In this document: positions 55,947 to 64,000 of the stretch, piece after piece
Numbering within the stretch: the first letter of the stretch is position 1
Layout: each line of letters opens with the position of its first letter
Assembly (NCBI RefSeq): GCF_905171765.1
Contig: NC_053392.1
Span: forward strand, 498,338,556 to 498,402,555
Direction of reading: 5' to 3'
From: Bufo bufo
Lineage: Eukaryota; Chordata; Amphibia; Anura; Bufonidae
Length of the DNA: 64,000 bases
Notes under the pieces: model-generated
The model's database searches: none
Told to the model about the DNA's origin: nothing
What the model saw: only the letters and a program-made list of their open reading frames with translations
Translations under genes and position numbers: made by a program

Positions 55947-56398
55947 TGTGACGACATGGTCATCAGTTTGAGTTAAATATGTACTGGTGTTGGATATGTG
56001 TAATTATGTTATGTTGTGTAACTTGTTTCAAAAGACTGTCAGCACCCCTCCTTCGTTATCTCCCATTGTACTCTGAAAGAGCTCAGGACAATGACATTTT
56101 GGCCAGGCTCCTGCTAGGGCTGTCTGGAGCTATTTTAGCAGGTGGACCCCTGTGGTGTGGGGGCAGACAGAATGTCTGGGGGGGAGGGGGGTGTGATGAG
56201 ATTACATTCTCATCTGTTCGCTTTCTGTATATAAGTCTGTGCAGTTGTTAAATAAAGCATAATATGTTTCACCTACACTGAGTCCCGTCCAATGACTGGG
56301 GAAACTGGGAGCTACAGATCAGCAGTTTGCAATATCTCCTGAGGAAGGAAGAATACAGAGGCGGACATACTCTTCCTGAGTACTGGGGGTCCATCACA
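55947..56398 (+). mobile_element. LTR (3' copy) of an LTR retroelement, 452 bp
   Basis: TGTGACGAC...GGTCCATCACA has inverted TGTGA/TCACA ends, a TATATAAG box near 56228, AATAAAG at about 56252 and a polypurine tract (TTGGGGGAGACA) just before it. No partner LTR lies in the window. Family not assigned. Confidence 0.75.
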
Positions 56399-57085
56399 TA
56401 TGAATTGTCATACTTTTTGCCACATTTATCAAATGTTGCATGTTTCTTGATACATTTATCTAGTCTTTGAACCTAACACTTGTCTCGAAAAACTACTCCA
56501 GTTTTCCAAGTCCACCCTCTTACTGGAGTGATATTGCGACTTTTTTTGCAACTTTAAACAAAAAAATCTCAGTCATAAATCTCGAGTGAAACTCATTAAC
56601 ATAGCAACCACACCCACTTCCACGATTGTAAAAAGTCACAAAACTTTTGCACAAGACAGTTTAGAAAGTCACAAAAGCACCAGTTCATAGTTATGGAGTA
56701 TAGGCATGATAAATCAGGTCCGCTGTGTTCATCATGGATGGCACTATGGCTTGCATAGGGAAATTGAGGCTTACATAGGAGCCTGTTGGGAGTTGTGGCT
56801 AACATGGGGGTTATGGTAGCTGTTATTGGAGGTATGTGGTATGAATGCAGGAGCCAAGCTTTCATGCCAGCATTTGCCAGGAAAAGAAAATTCAGATATG
56901 AACCCCTGGATTTAATTGTTGTTTATTTGTCATGCTTTGGTGATATTATGAATATCATTTACATATTATATTTAGAAGTATGCTAGATGTACCTGACATT
57001 ATTTGATGTGTAGCTAAGGCCAAACATGTTCATGTCAAAAAAGTTGCTATATAGTGTTCTCCTTTGATATGAATGGTCAACCTTT
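56399..57085. other. Unassigned, with 'ATTTATCAAA' style repeat phrases
   Basis: Phrases 'cacatttatcaaatg' and 'catgataaatcaggtc' suggest a degenerate inverted repeat at 56420-56720. No gene recognised. Confidence 0.35.
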
Positions 57086-57600
57086 AAAGACTCATTCACA
57101 CATCAGTGTTTGGTCAGTGATTTCCATCAGTGATTGTAAACCAAAGCCAGGACTGGAGCCTCCACAGAAATAAGGTATAATGAGAAGATGTGCTCCTGTT
57201 CTGTGTTTAGAGCCTCACCTGGTTTTGGCTCACAATTAGGCCTCATGCACACAACCGTATGTATTTTGCAGTCGGCAAAAAACAGATCCGCAAAAAATAC
57301 GGATGACTTCTGTGTGCATTCCGTATTTCCGGAAAGGAACCGCTGGTCCTTAATAGAACAGTACTATCCTTGTCCGTAATGCAGACAATAATAGGACATG
57401 TTCTTTTTTTTTGTGGAAGGGAATACGGAAATAGAATGCACACAGAGTAACTTCTGTTTTTTTTGGGGACCCATTGAAATCAATGTTTCCGCATACGGTC
57501 CGCAAAAAAAACGGAACGGACACGGAAATAAAATACGTTTGTGTGCATGAGCCCTCAGTGATGGAAATCACTGACCAAAACATTGACATGTGAATCAGGC
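57086..57600. mobile_element. Outer MITE, ATTCACACATCAGTGTTTGG
   Basis: Ends ATTCACACATCAGTGTTTGG with TCAGTGATTTCCATCA and their inverse TGATGGAAATCACTGA with CATGTGAATCAGGC. It is split by a second MITE at 57240. Confidence 0.75.
57240..57555. mobile_element. Inner MITE, CCTCATGCACACAACCGTA
   Basis: Ends GGCCTCATGCACACAACCGT and ACGTTTGTGTGCATGAGCCC, nested in the outer MITE. The interior holds inverse GGAATACGG/CCGTATTCC strings. No coding capacity. Confidence 0.8.
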
Positions 57601-57695
57601 ATAACCCAGTAAACCAGTGCTATAAGGTGCCTTATGTATAGTCACTTGATGTGTGTTATTCTTAATTCACTCTTTTTGTTTTGTTTTCTTCTAAG

Positions 57696-57956
57696 TGGAA
57701 CTTATCAGGGAAAACTTCTCAAACTTGACTGAAAAAATTAACATAACAATTTCCACAAAACTAGTGGAAAAACTTTTTGAACAGCGTGTATTTACAGTGG
57801 AAGAGATGAATTGTGTGCTTTCCGAAAAGACCAGCCACACTGCAGCAAGAACACTTATTATGATGATTATTTTAAAAGGTGAAGAATCCTGCAACTTTTT
57901 TCTCCAGCTTCTTAAAACATTTGATGAATCTCTTTTTCGGGATGTTTTTGGATCAA
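57696..57956 (+). CDS. CARD-domain exon, NLRC4-like
   Basis: A 261-bp exon between a strong acceptor (TGTTTTGTTTTCTTCTAAG) and a donor (CAAGTGAGTA). It is phase 1 at both ends. The peptide is a complete CARD of six helices: LIRENFSNLTEKI, KLVEKLFEQRVFTVEEMN, EKTSHTAARTLIMMI, KGEESCNFFLQLLK, SLFRDVFG. From memory, the spacing and the AARxxIxMIxxKG-ESCN-FL-LK string match the N-terminal CARD of NLRC4, the inflammasome adaptor receptor that recruits caspase-1; other caspase-1-type CARDs are next best. If the previous exon ends in A, the split codon A|TG gives MELIRENF, aligning with the NLRC4 start. The upstream exon is not found. No stops or frameshifts. Confidence 0.75.
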
Positions 57957-58760
57957 GTGAGTACTTAAACTCTTGATGTTTAAAGAATATGGGTACTGCA
58001 AACTACAATAATGGACTTTAAATGAATGTTTCTTCAGAAAATGACCAGTTGTTTAAATGTTTTTAGATTAAGTATTTTTTTATTTTTTGTGGTTTTTGTT
58101 TTAATCTTCCATGAGGAAGAGGATAGAGGATAGATCATCAGTTTAAAAAAAAAACCCTGCAGAACCCCTTTAACTGCATCCTCCAGGATTGAAGGAGATA
58201 TTAAGGCCTGTTTAGCACACACCATTCTTAATACATCTTCTCCTTGGTGTCCAGTTCATTAGATGAAAGTAAACAATCTGAATGTTGCTTTAAAGGGAAT
58301 GTGTTATAAAATGGCCTAATGCTTAACTCAAGTTATGTTATTTTTAATTTTACACATGACTACCCATATTTAGGTGCAAAATCCTGCAGTTTTCACACTG
58401 GCTACTAAGCCTAATAAAATGCCAACAATTGCTGTTCTGTGTAAATCTCTTTTCAGCAATCATCTCATTGTTATCATAGACAGGATTACAATGGCAAGTA
58501 ACACTACTCACAGCAGATCATGGTCACGTCCTATCTACTTGCTTCCCTACACAGTGACCTGTGCACAGATCACAGAACATGACTAGAAAAACTCTCTCAT
58601 AGAACACATTATGTTCTCTTGCCCATTGTGGTCTGTGGTCCATGTGGCTGCTCTAAAGCAGCTCTAAATCTGGTAAAATGACTGCCTCCATAATCCTGAA
58701 CAGAAAAAGGCAGAAAGATTTGTACAATCCGAAAATAAAAGCAGTTTAGAAAAAGGAATA
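57957..58760 (+). other. Intron sequence downstream of the CARD exon
   Basis: Starts with GTGAGTAC. No coding conservation. The intron continues to 60853 and contains the 58763 Tc1 and a MITE at 60401. Confidence 0.6.
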
Positions 58761-58762
58761 TA

Positions 58763-60342
58763 CACTGCTCAAAAAAATAAAGGGAACACAAAAATAACAC
58801 ATCCTAGATCTGAATTAATTAAATATTCTTCTGAAATACTTTGTTCTTTACATAGTTGAATGTGCTGACAACAAAATCACACAAAAAGAAAAAAATGGAA
58901 ATCAAATTTTTTAACCCATGGAGGTCTGGATTTGGAGTCACCCTCAAAATTAAAGTGGAAAAACACACTACAGGCTGATCCAACTTTGATGTAATGTCCT
59001 TAAAACAAGTCAAAATGAGGCTCAGTAGTGTGTGTGGCCTCCACGTGCCTGTATGACCTCCCTACAACGCCTGTGCATGCTCCTGATGAGGTGGCAGACG
59101 GTCTCCTGAGGGATCTCCTCCCAGACCTGGACTAAAGCATCTGCCAACTCCTGGACAGTCTGTGGTGCAACGTGACGTTGGTGGATAGAGCGAGACGTGA
59201 TGTCCCAGATGTGCTCAATTGGATTCAGATCTGGGGAACGGGCGGGCCAGTCCATAGCATCAATGCCTTTATCTTGCAGGAACTGCTGACACACTCCAGC
59301 CACATGAGGTCTAGCATTGTCTTGCATTAGGAGGAACCCAGGGCCAACCGCACCAGCATATGGTCTCACAAGGGGTCTGAGGATCTCATCTCGGTACCTA
59401 ATGGCAGTCAGGCTACCTCTGGCGAGCACATGGAGGGCTGTGCGGCCCTCCAAAGAAATGCCACCCCACACCATTACTGACCCAATGCCAAACCGGTCAT
59501 GCTGGAGGATGTTGCAGGCAGCAGAACGTTCTCCACGGCGTCTCCAGACTCTGTCACGTCTGTCACATGTGCTCAGTGTGAACCTGCTTTTATCTGTGAA
59601 GAGCACAGGGCACCAGTGGCGAATTTGCCAATCTTGGTGTTTTCTAGCAAATGCCAAACGTCCTGCACGGTGTTGGGCTGTAAGCACAACCCCCACCTGT
59701 GGACGTCGGACCCTCATATCACCCTCATGGAGTCTGTTTCTGACCGTTTGAGCAGACACATGCACATTTGTGGCCTGCTGGAGGTCATTTTGCAGGGCTC
59801 TGGCAGTGCTCCTCCTGTTCCTCCTTGCACAAAGGCGGAGGTAGCGGTCCTGCTGCTGGGTTGTTGCCCTCCTACGGCCTCCTCCGCGTCTCCTGATGTA
59901 CTGGCCTGTCTCCTGGTAGTGCCTCCATGCTCTGGACACTACGCTGACAGACACAGCAAACCTTCTTGCCACAGCTCACATTGATGTGCCATCCTGGATA
60001 AGCTGCACTACCTGAGCCACTTGTGTGGGTTGTAGACTCCGTCTCATGCTACCACTAGAGTGAAAGCACCGGCAGCATTCAAAAGTGACCAAAACATCAG
60101 CCAGGAAGCATAGGAACTGAGAAGTGGTCAGGTCACCACCTGCAGAACCACTCCTTTATTGGGGGTGTCTTGCTAATTGCCTATAATTTCCACCTGTTGT
60201 CTATCCCATTTGCACAACAGCATGTGAAATTGATTGTCACTCAGTGTTGCTTCCTAAGTGGACAGTTTGATTTCACAGAAGTGTGATTGACTTGGAGTTA
60301 CATTGTGTTGTTTAAGTGTTCCCTTTATTTTTTTGAGCAGTG
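58763..60342 (-). mobile_element. Tc1-type transposon in the CARD-gene intron, 1580 bp
   Basis: TA flanks (58761, 60343) with ends CACTGCTCAAAAAAATAAAG and CTTTATTTTTTTGAGCAGTG. A third Tc1 lineage in the window, on the opposite strand to the host exons. Confidence 0.95.
59022..60047 (-). pseudogene. Tc1 transposase, one nonsense mutation
   Basis: 341 codons from ATG 60047 ([20 protein letters not shown]). The first helix-turn-helix is cut by a TGA at 59976-59978 (codon 24) where the pattern calls for Arg, a CGA to TGA change. The remainder is open: [20 protein letters not shown], then the DDE triad in [17 protein letters not shown] and LNPIEHIWD. The residue after the first Asp is Lys where relatives have Glu. 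The C-terminus [10 protein letters not shown] is complete. Confidence 0.93.
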
Positions 60343-60400
60343 TATTTTACTATCAGGTTTTAATTGTTAAAAAATTACAGAATAGATTCCTTTTAAATAA

Positions 60401-60798
60401 GGCTACTTTCACACTAGCGTTTTTTGTGGATCCGTCATGGATCTGCAAAAACGCTTGTGTTACAATAATACAACCGCATGCATCCGTCATGAACGGATCC
60501 GGTTGTATTATGTCTTCTATAGCCATGACGGATCTGTCCTGAACACCATTGAAAGTCAATGGAGGACGGATCCGTTTTCTATTGTACCAGATTCTGTCAG
60601 AGAAAACGCTGCAGGTAGCGTTTTGGTGTCCGCCTCCAGAGCGGAATGGAGACGGAACAGAGGCAAACTGAGGCATTCTGAGCGGATCCTTTTCTATTTA
60701 GAATGCATTAGGGCAAAACTGATCCGTTTTGGACCGCTTTTGAGAGCCCTGAACGGATCTCACAAATGGAAAGCCAAAACGCTGGTGTGAAAGTAGCC
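60401..60798. mobile_element. CTTTCACACTAGCGTT MITE, copy 2
   Basis: Flanked by TAA/TTA. Ends are GGCTACTTTCACACTAGCG and CGCTGGTGTGAAAGTAGCC. The interior has multiple GGATCCGT/ACGGATCC strings as in the 34955 copy. Lies in the intron 55 bp before the second exon. Confidence 0.85.
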
Positions 60799-60853
60799 TT
60801 AGTTGACTTTATTTTATAAATGTAAAGCAATCTCTCCTTTTCTTCCTCACAAG

Positions 60854-60916
60854 CATTCTGTGACAGAAAAGAAACATTTGAAAGTCTAATAAAAGGAAAA
60901 GCAAAAAGAGACAAAG
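60854..60916 (+). CDS. Probable small second exon of the CARD gene
   Basis: A 63-bp segment between a long pyrimidine tract (CTCTCCTTTTCTTCCTCACAAG) and GTGAGA. In phase 1 it reads through without stop (FCDRKETFESLIKGKAKRDK) and leaves phase 1 again, so it joins the CARD exon in frame. It would be the linker after the CARD. Lys-rich and not recognisably conserved, so it rests on splice sites and phase only. Confidence 0.5.
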
Positions 60917-61133
60917 GTGAGAAAATGAACTCAGAATACCAGAATGTAACATATTAGTTTTAGGAACGTATTCACACTGCTTCAATAGTGTTTTTATTAG
61001 TGAAAAAGATATCAGCCAGATGTTTATTATGAAAAGGAAAATATTTCTATTCACTAAATACATTTTTGACATGGTCTAGTTATGGCTTTTTGAGGTGTTT
61101 TCATTTCATAGTTGTACATCTAGAAGAAGGCCC
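60917..61133. other. Intron sequence
   Basis: Follows the donor GTGAGA. AT-rich, no features. Confidence 0.4.
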
Positions 61134-61137
61134 TTAA

Positions 61138-61438
61138 AGAGACACTATCATTAAAAGTTTTTAATCACATATTACCAGCCTTCAAGTCAATATTCCATGT
61201 AATTGTATTTAACAAGAAACAGGTGGATAGTTTTCCGGATATCACTTTTGATGTCACTCCATACATTCTATTTTCTGTCCTGGCTCTTTAACTTCCTCTG
61301 TTATTTGTACTTTTAGCACAGCAAACAGCCTTGCTTAACTATTTTATTCAGACCATTCACACCAACCAGAGAGGGCAGGAGATGAATGACTCTGTTAGAG
61401 CATCACACAAAATAACTATTTCTGACAAAAGTGTTCCT
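61138..61438. mobile_element. TTAA MITE, 301 bp
   Basis: TTAA at 61134 and 61439 bracket AGAGACACTATC and AAGTGTTCCT. Only the short ends pair clearly. Confidence 0.5.
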
Positions 61439-62080
61439 TTAATAGAATCAACTGTTACGCTTTTTATTATTATTATATAAAAAAAAAATCATAAATTTGA
61501 CTTTCGGTGAGTTTTGTGGTTTCTGTGACTTTTTTGCCTTTTAAAATGTGGTTTTTCCCTTCTAAACTGTGCAGTTTACCCAAACAGCAGTTTACGGCAA
61601 AATTTATGGCTTTTCAGTACCCGGTAGAACCTGCTTAACAATTTGAATGTGCACAGCATATTGACCACTGAAATGGCACATCTATGTAAAATTTGCAATT
61701 TTCATTGGCACTGCAGGCCTGGGACAGCACTCCTGCCTCTCTTTTCCTGCTGCTAGCCTCCTCTACATAGGTTTGTACTGATTAACCCCCCTGAAGGGCA
61801 GCCGTATTTTGTGCTGGGCTCCATTACAGTGTCACTATTGTCTCACAGTCGTCCAGTGCAGATTAGGATTTGCAGTGCAATCTCTGCTTGTCTACACCTA
61901 TGTGGCAATGAGAAGCCATCCTTCCACTGGAAGACTCTCTTGCTGCCTTCTGAGACCCTGAATGGACTTTAATATACTTCTTTAGAGAGGTTAGAGCTGT
62001 CCAGTTTCTCCTTTTCACTATTTGTTTCTGTTACTTGCTAGAGACCTCCTTGGCTTCTTTATACCACTCTCTCTGCTGTC

Positions 62081-62830
62081 ATGGCTCATACTAAACAGAA
62101 CAAAGGTGCCAACAAAATTGAGCATTAAGTGAGACCTGCTGCTCCTGACTCTAAAACTCGTCCATCAGACAACTGTGCAACACCTGTTGCAGAGCCAGCA
62201 GCGCAACCTGCATTCATACTGGGAAAATTGATGATCTCCAATAAGACTTCAGTCTCCAGTGGGTTGATGGGCATTCATTGAAGGAACTTACCATGGGTGC
62301 CAAATCCCGCATTTCAGACTTAGAAGATGCGTTGATGCTCCTTAGGGTGTGAATGCAGGTTTGATGATATTTCAGCTGCCCAGCAGAAGAAAATTGATGA
62401 CCTGGAAAATCACCTAAGGAGATGCAATCTTAAACTGGTGGGCCTGTCTGAGCAGAGGAGACTGACTAGTGTTCAATTCTGGAAGATCTTCTTAAGACTG
62501 CTTTAGGAGCTGATTCCTTTTCTCCACTCCAGTGTGCTCATAGGGTCCACGGCGGGGCCTACCTCCTGGAGCTCCTCCCCACACCTTTATTGTTAAAATG
62601 CTAAAATTCTGAGACTGCAATAAGATTTTGGAGCTCAACCGCTGCAGAGATCCTATTATTGATGGAGAGCAGTAAGTAAAGATTTTCCCAGATTTCTCTT
62701 TGGAGGTTTAGAGAAAACACCAGAAATTTGCAGAGGCGAAGTAACTTAGTTATGTTATACTGTATCCTGCTAAACTTAGAGTCTTAAAGGACAATTGATA
62801 ACACTTTTTTGAGACACCAGAAGATGTCAA
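62081..62830 (+). pseudogene. L1-type ORF1p relic
   Basis: It begins MAHTKQNKGANKIEH, then across several frames shows KKIDDLENHLRRCNLKLVGL, the coiled-coil to RRM junction typical of L1 ORF1p, then CAHRV-like and FPDFS-like pieces and a C-terminal LYPAKLRV-like block. ORF1p is the RNA-binding chaperone of L1. There are many stops. Confidence 0.7.
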
Positions 62831-63327
62831 GATGTCATCACCTGTGTTTTGTATGTGTTTTTTTTTTTCTTTCCTCTGCCCAATGTACTCTTGAGTGGTC
62901 CCTTGGTGCTGACCTCTTTTGGACTTTAGACACAGAATTGTAATTTCTGCTGGTTTCCTTTTTCTCTTAGTGTTAGCTAGCTGGGGTTTCCACTGAGGCT
63001 GTAGTATTGTGATAAGATGATTGTGTTATTCCACAGGGAAGCTACTACTCTTTTTCTTGTTGAGGGGTTTAATTTTCATTCACCTGCCTACTCATTAGTG
63101 CTAGGTGGGCTTAGTACCCCCCTTATTTCTTTGGTTACGGTTATGGGATAGACTTTTCTCAAATTGGGTAGGGTTGTTTTGGGAAGTTGGAACACCAAGT
63201 GCCTTATTGCAACTGTTTTATTTATTTGTTTTCCCTTTAACACAATCGTCTTCTCCTGGTCTGTGGGTGCAACAGCATTACCCTTTTTTTGTAGGTCCCA
63301 ATAGCTCTATAACAGTTTAAAATTGTA

Positions 63328-63690
63328 TCGTAGAATGTGAGGGGTCTCAATGACAAAGTTAACAGAGCCCTGGTCTTTAATTTTTTTAAGTCCTATGCTC
63401 CGCATTTGATTGACTTTCAGGAAATTCATTTGCAATGCTCCAATTTAATGGCCTTTAAACAATTTTTTGTGTGCTCTGCCTATCACTCCACATACTCTAC
63501 TTATGCGAGACGGGGTCACTATTTTGGTGCAAGGAGGGCCCAGTTTGTCTTTAAAAGGGTCTTTGTAGACCTGGAGGTCGGTACATTATTTTAAAAGGTA
63601 TGTTTCATACTAGGTTACTGACCCTAAATAATGTACCTCCTCCTGCTAATTTACAGGTTTTACATGACATCATGGTCAAACTAAGATTCT
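63328..63690 (+). pseudogene. L1-type ORF2 endonuclease, N-terminal fragment
   Basis: It reads VRGLNDKVNRALVFNFFKSY, the NVRGL opening of the apurinic-type endonuclease, then HLIDFQEIHL (the QE catalytic block, here preceded by D), AYHSTYSTYARRG, FKRVFVDLE and VPPPANLQVLHDIM in a second frame. Broken and truncated. Confidence 0.78.
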
Positions 63691-64000
63691 GCAGGGAAGC
63701 ATTCCTTCCTGACAGTTGCCTGCTCACTAGCAGAGGAGACAGCTATTACATGAAGCGATCTCCTCCACAGCATGGGGATGAGCGATCGCTAATGCATAGC
63801 TCGTCCCCATACTCAGAGTGCTGATTACATGGCACCATCTGCCGCTGGCAAATTATTATTTTTAAACTTGTTGAAAAACTCTGATTACCTGATGAACTAG
63901 GTCATCAAGTAATCGGCTGCAATATTACACTGCCAGATGATGTTCTTAATAATTATCTCTAGGTGCAATAGGACCTTAACTGAGATAGAGCCCGCCCTTA
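63691..64000. other. Unassigned, MITE-like
   Basis: Contains 'gattacctgatgaactaggtcatcaagtaatc', a short inverted repeat. No gene. Confidence 0.35.

Larger units (their letters stand above)
61720..63690 (+). mobile_element. L1/Tx1-type LINE, 5' half
   Basis: A 5' leader ending 'ctctgctgtcATGGC' is followed by an L1-type ORF1 relic and the start of an ORF2 endonuclease. The copy stops near 63690, where unrelated MITE-like sequence begins. The 5' boundary is approximate. Confidence 0.75.

Noticed and set aside
56786..56986. 66-codon hydrophobic frame as the missing first exon of the CARD gene
   Set aside because: No donor site in the phase needed and no similarity to any NLRC4 region.

Overview
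This is a eukaryotic, almost certainly anuran amphibian (frog or toad) nuclear window. It is AT-leaning and intron-scale, and most of it is nested transposable elements. These are families typical of frog genomes: CR1, L2 and L1-like LINEs, a chromovirus Gypsy, Penelope-like elements, a Ngaro/DIRS tyrosine-recombinase element, hAT, several Tc1 lineages, and many foldback MITEs whose ends carry a CTTTCACAC motif or a TTAA target. I cannot name the species. There are no bacterial features, rRNA or tRNA genes, or CRISPR arrays. Every identification below comes from reading the sequence against remembered family features; no search was run.

Layout. 1-2.5 kb: 3' part of a Gypsy chromovirus pol on the minus strand. 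2.5-5.3 kb: a TTAA-flanked AT-rich element, a 94-bp satellite and a hAT-like end. 6.1-7.5 kb: a 5'-truncated CR1. 7.5-16.7 kb: three copies of one G-rich repeat family with internal minisatellites, interrupted by a 1.59-kb Tc1 and small insertions. 17.6-19.2 kb: two tiny hAT MITEs with perfect 8-bp target duplications and a large foldback MITE. 19.3-23.8 kb: a very young LTR element (two 907-bp LTRs, three differences by eye). 24.3-26.8 kb: more foldback MITEs. 27.9-34.5 kb: a 6.6-kb hAT element with a perfect 8-bp target duplication, a decayed BED/hAT transposase and a 1.9-kb minisatellite. 35.6-39 kb: an L2 RT relic broken open by at least three later insertions. 41.2-42.7 kb: a second Tc1. 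44-50 kb: a Ngaro element with all four split direct repeats. 50.1-55.2 kb: a truncated Tc1 and two head-to-head Penelope-like copies, one hit by a 783-bp near-perfect palindrome. 55.2-56.4 kb: the 3' LTR end of another retroelement. 57.6-60.9 kb: what looks like the only host gene, two plus-strand exons; the first encodes a CARD most like that of NLRC4, and a third Tc1 lies in the intron. 61.7-63.7 kb: the 5' half of an L1-like LINE.

The most unusual object is the young LTR element. It shows no pol. Its single intact 531-codon reading frame carries a Y-box-type cold-shock domain, a PPAY late-domain-like motif and no zinc knuckle. A cold-shock domain in the gag position suggests a captured RNA-binding module standing in for nucleocapsid. 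A second theme is that three separate hAT-like elements here each carry an internal minisatellite. A third is the order of nested insertions, which can often be read from restored reading frames or target duplications.
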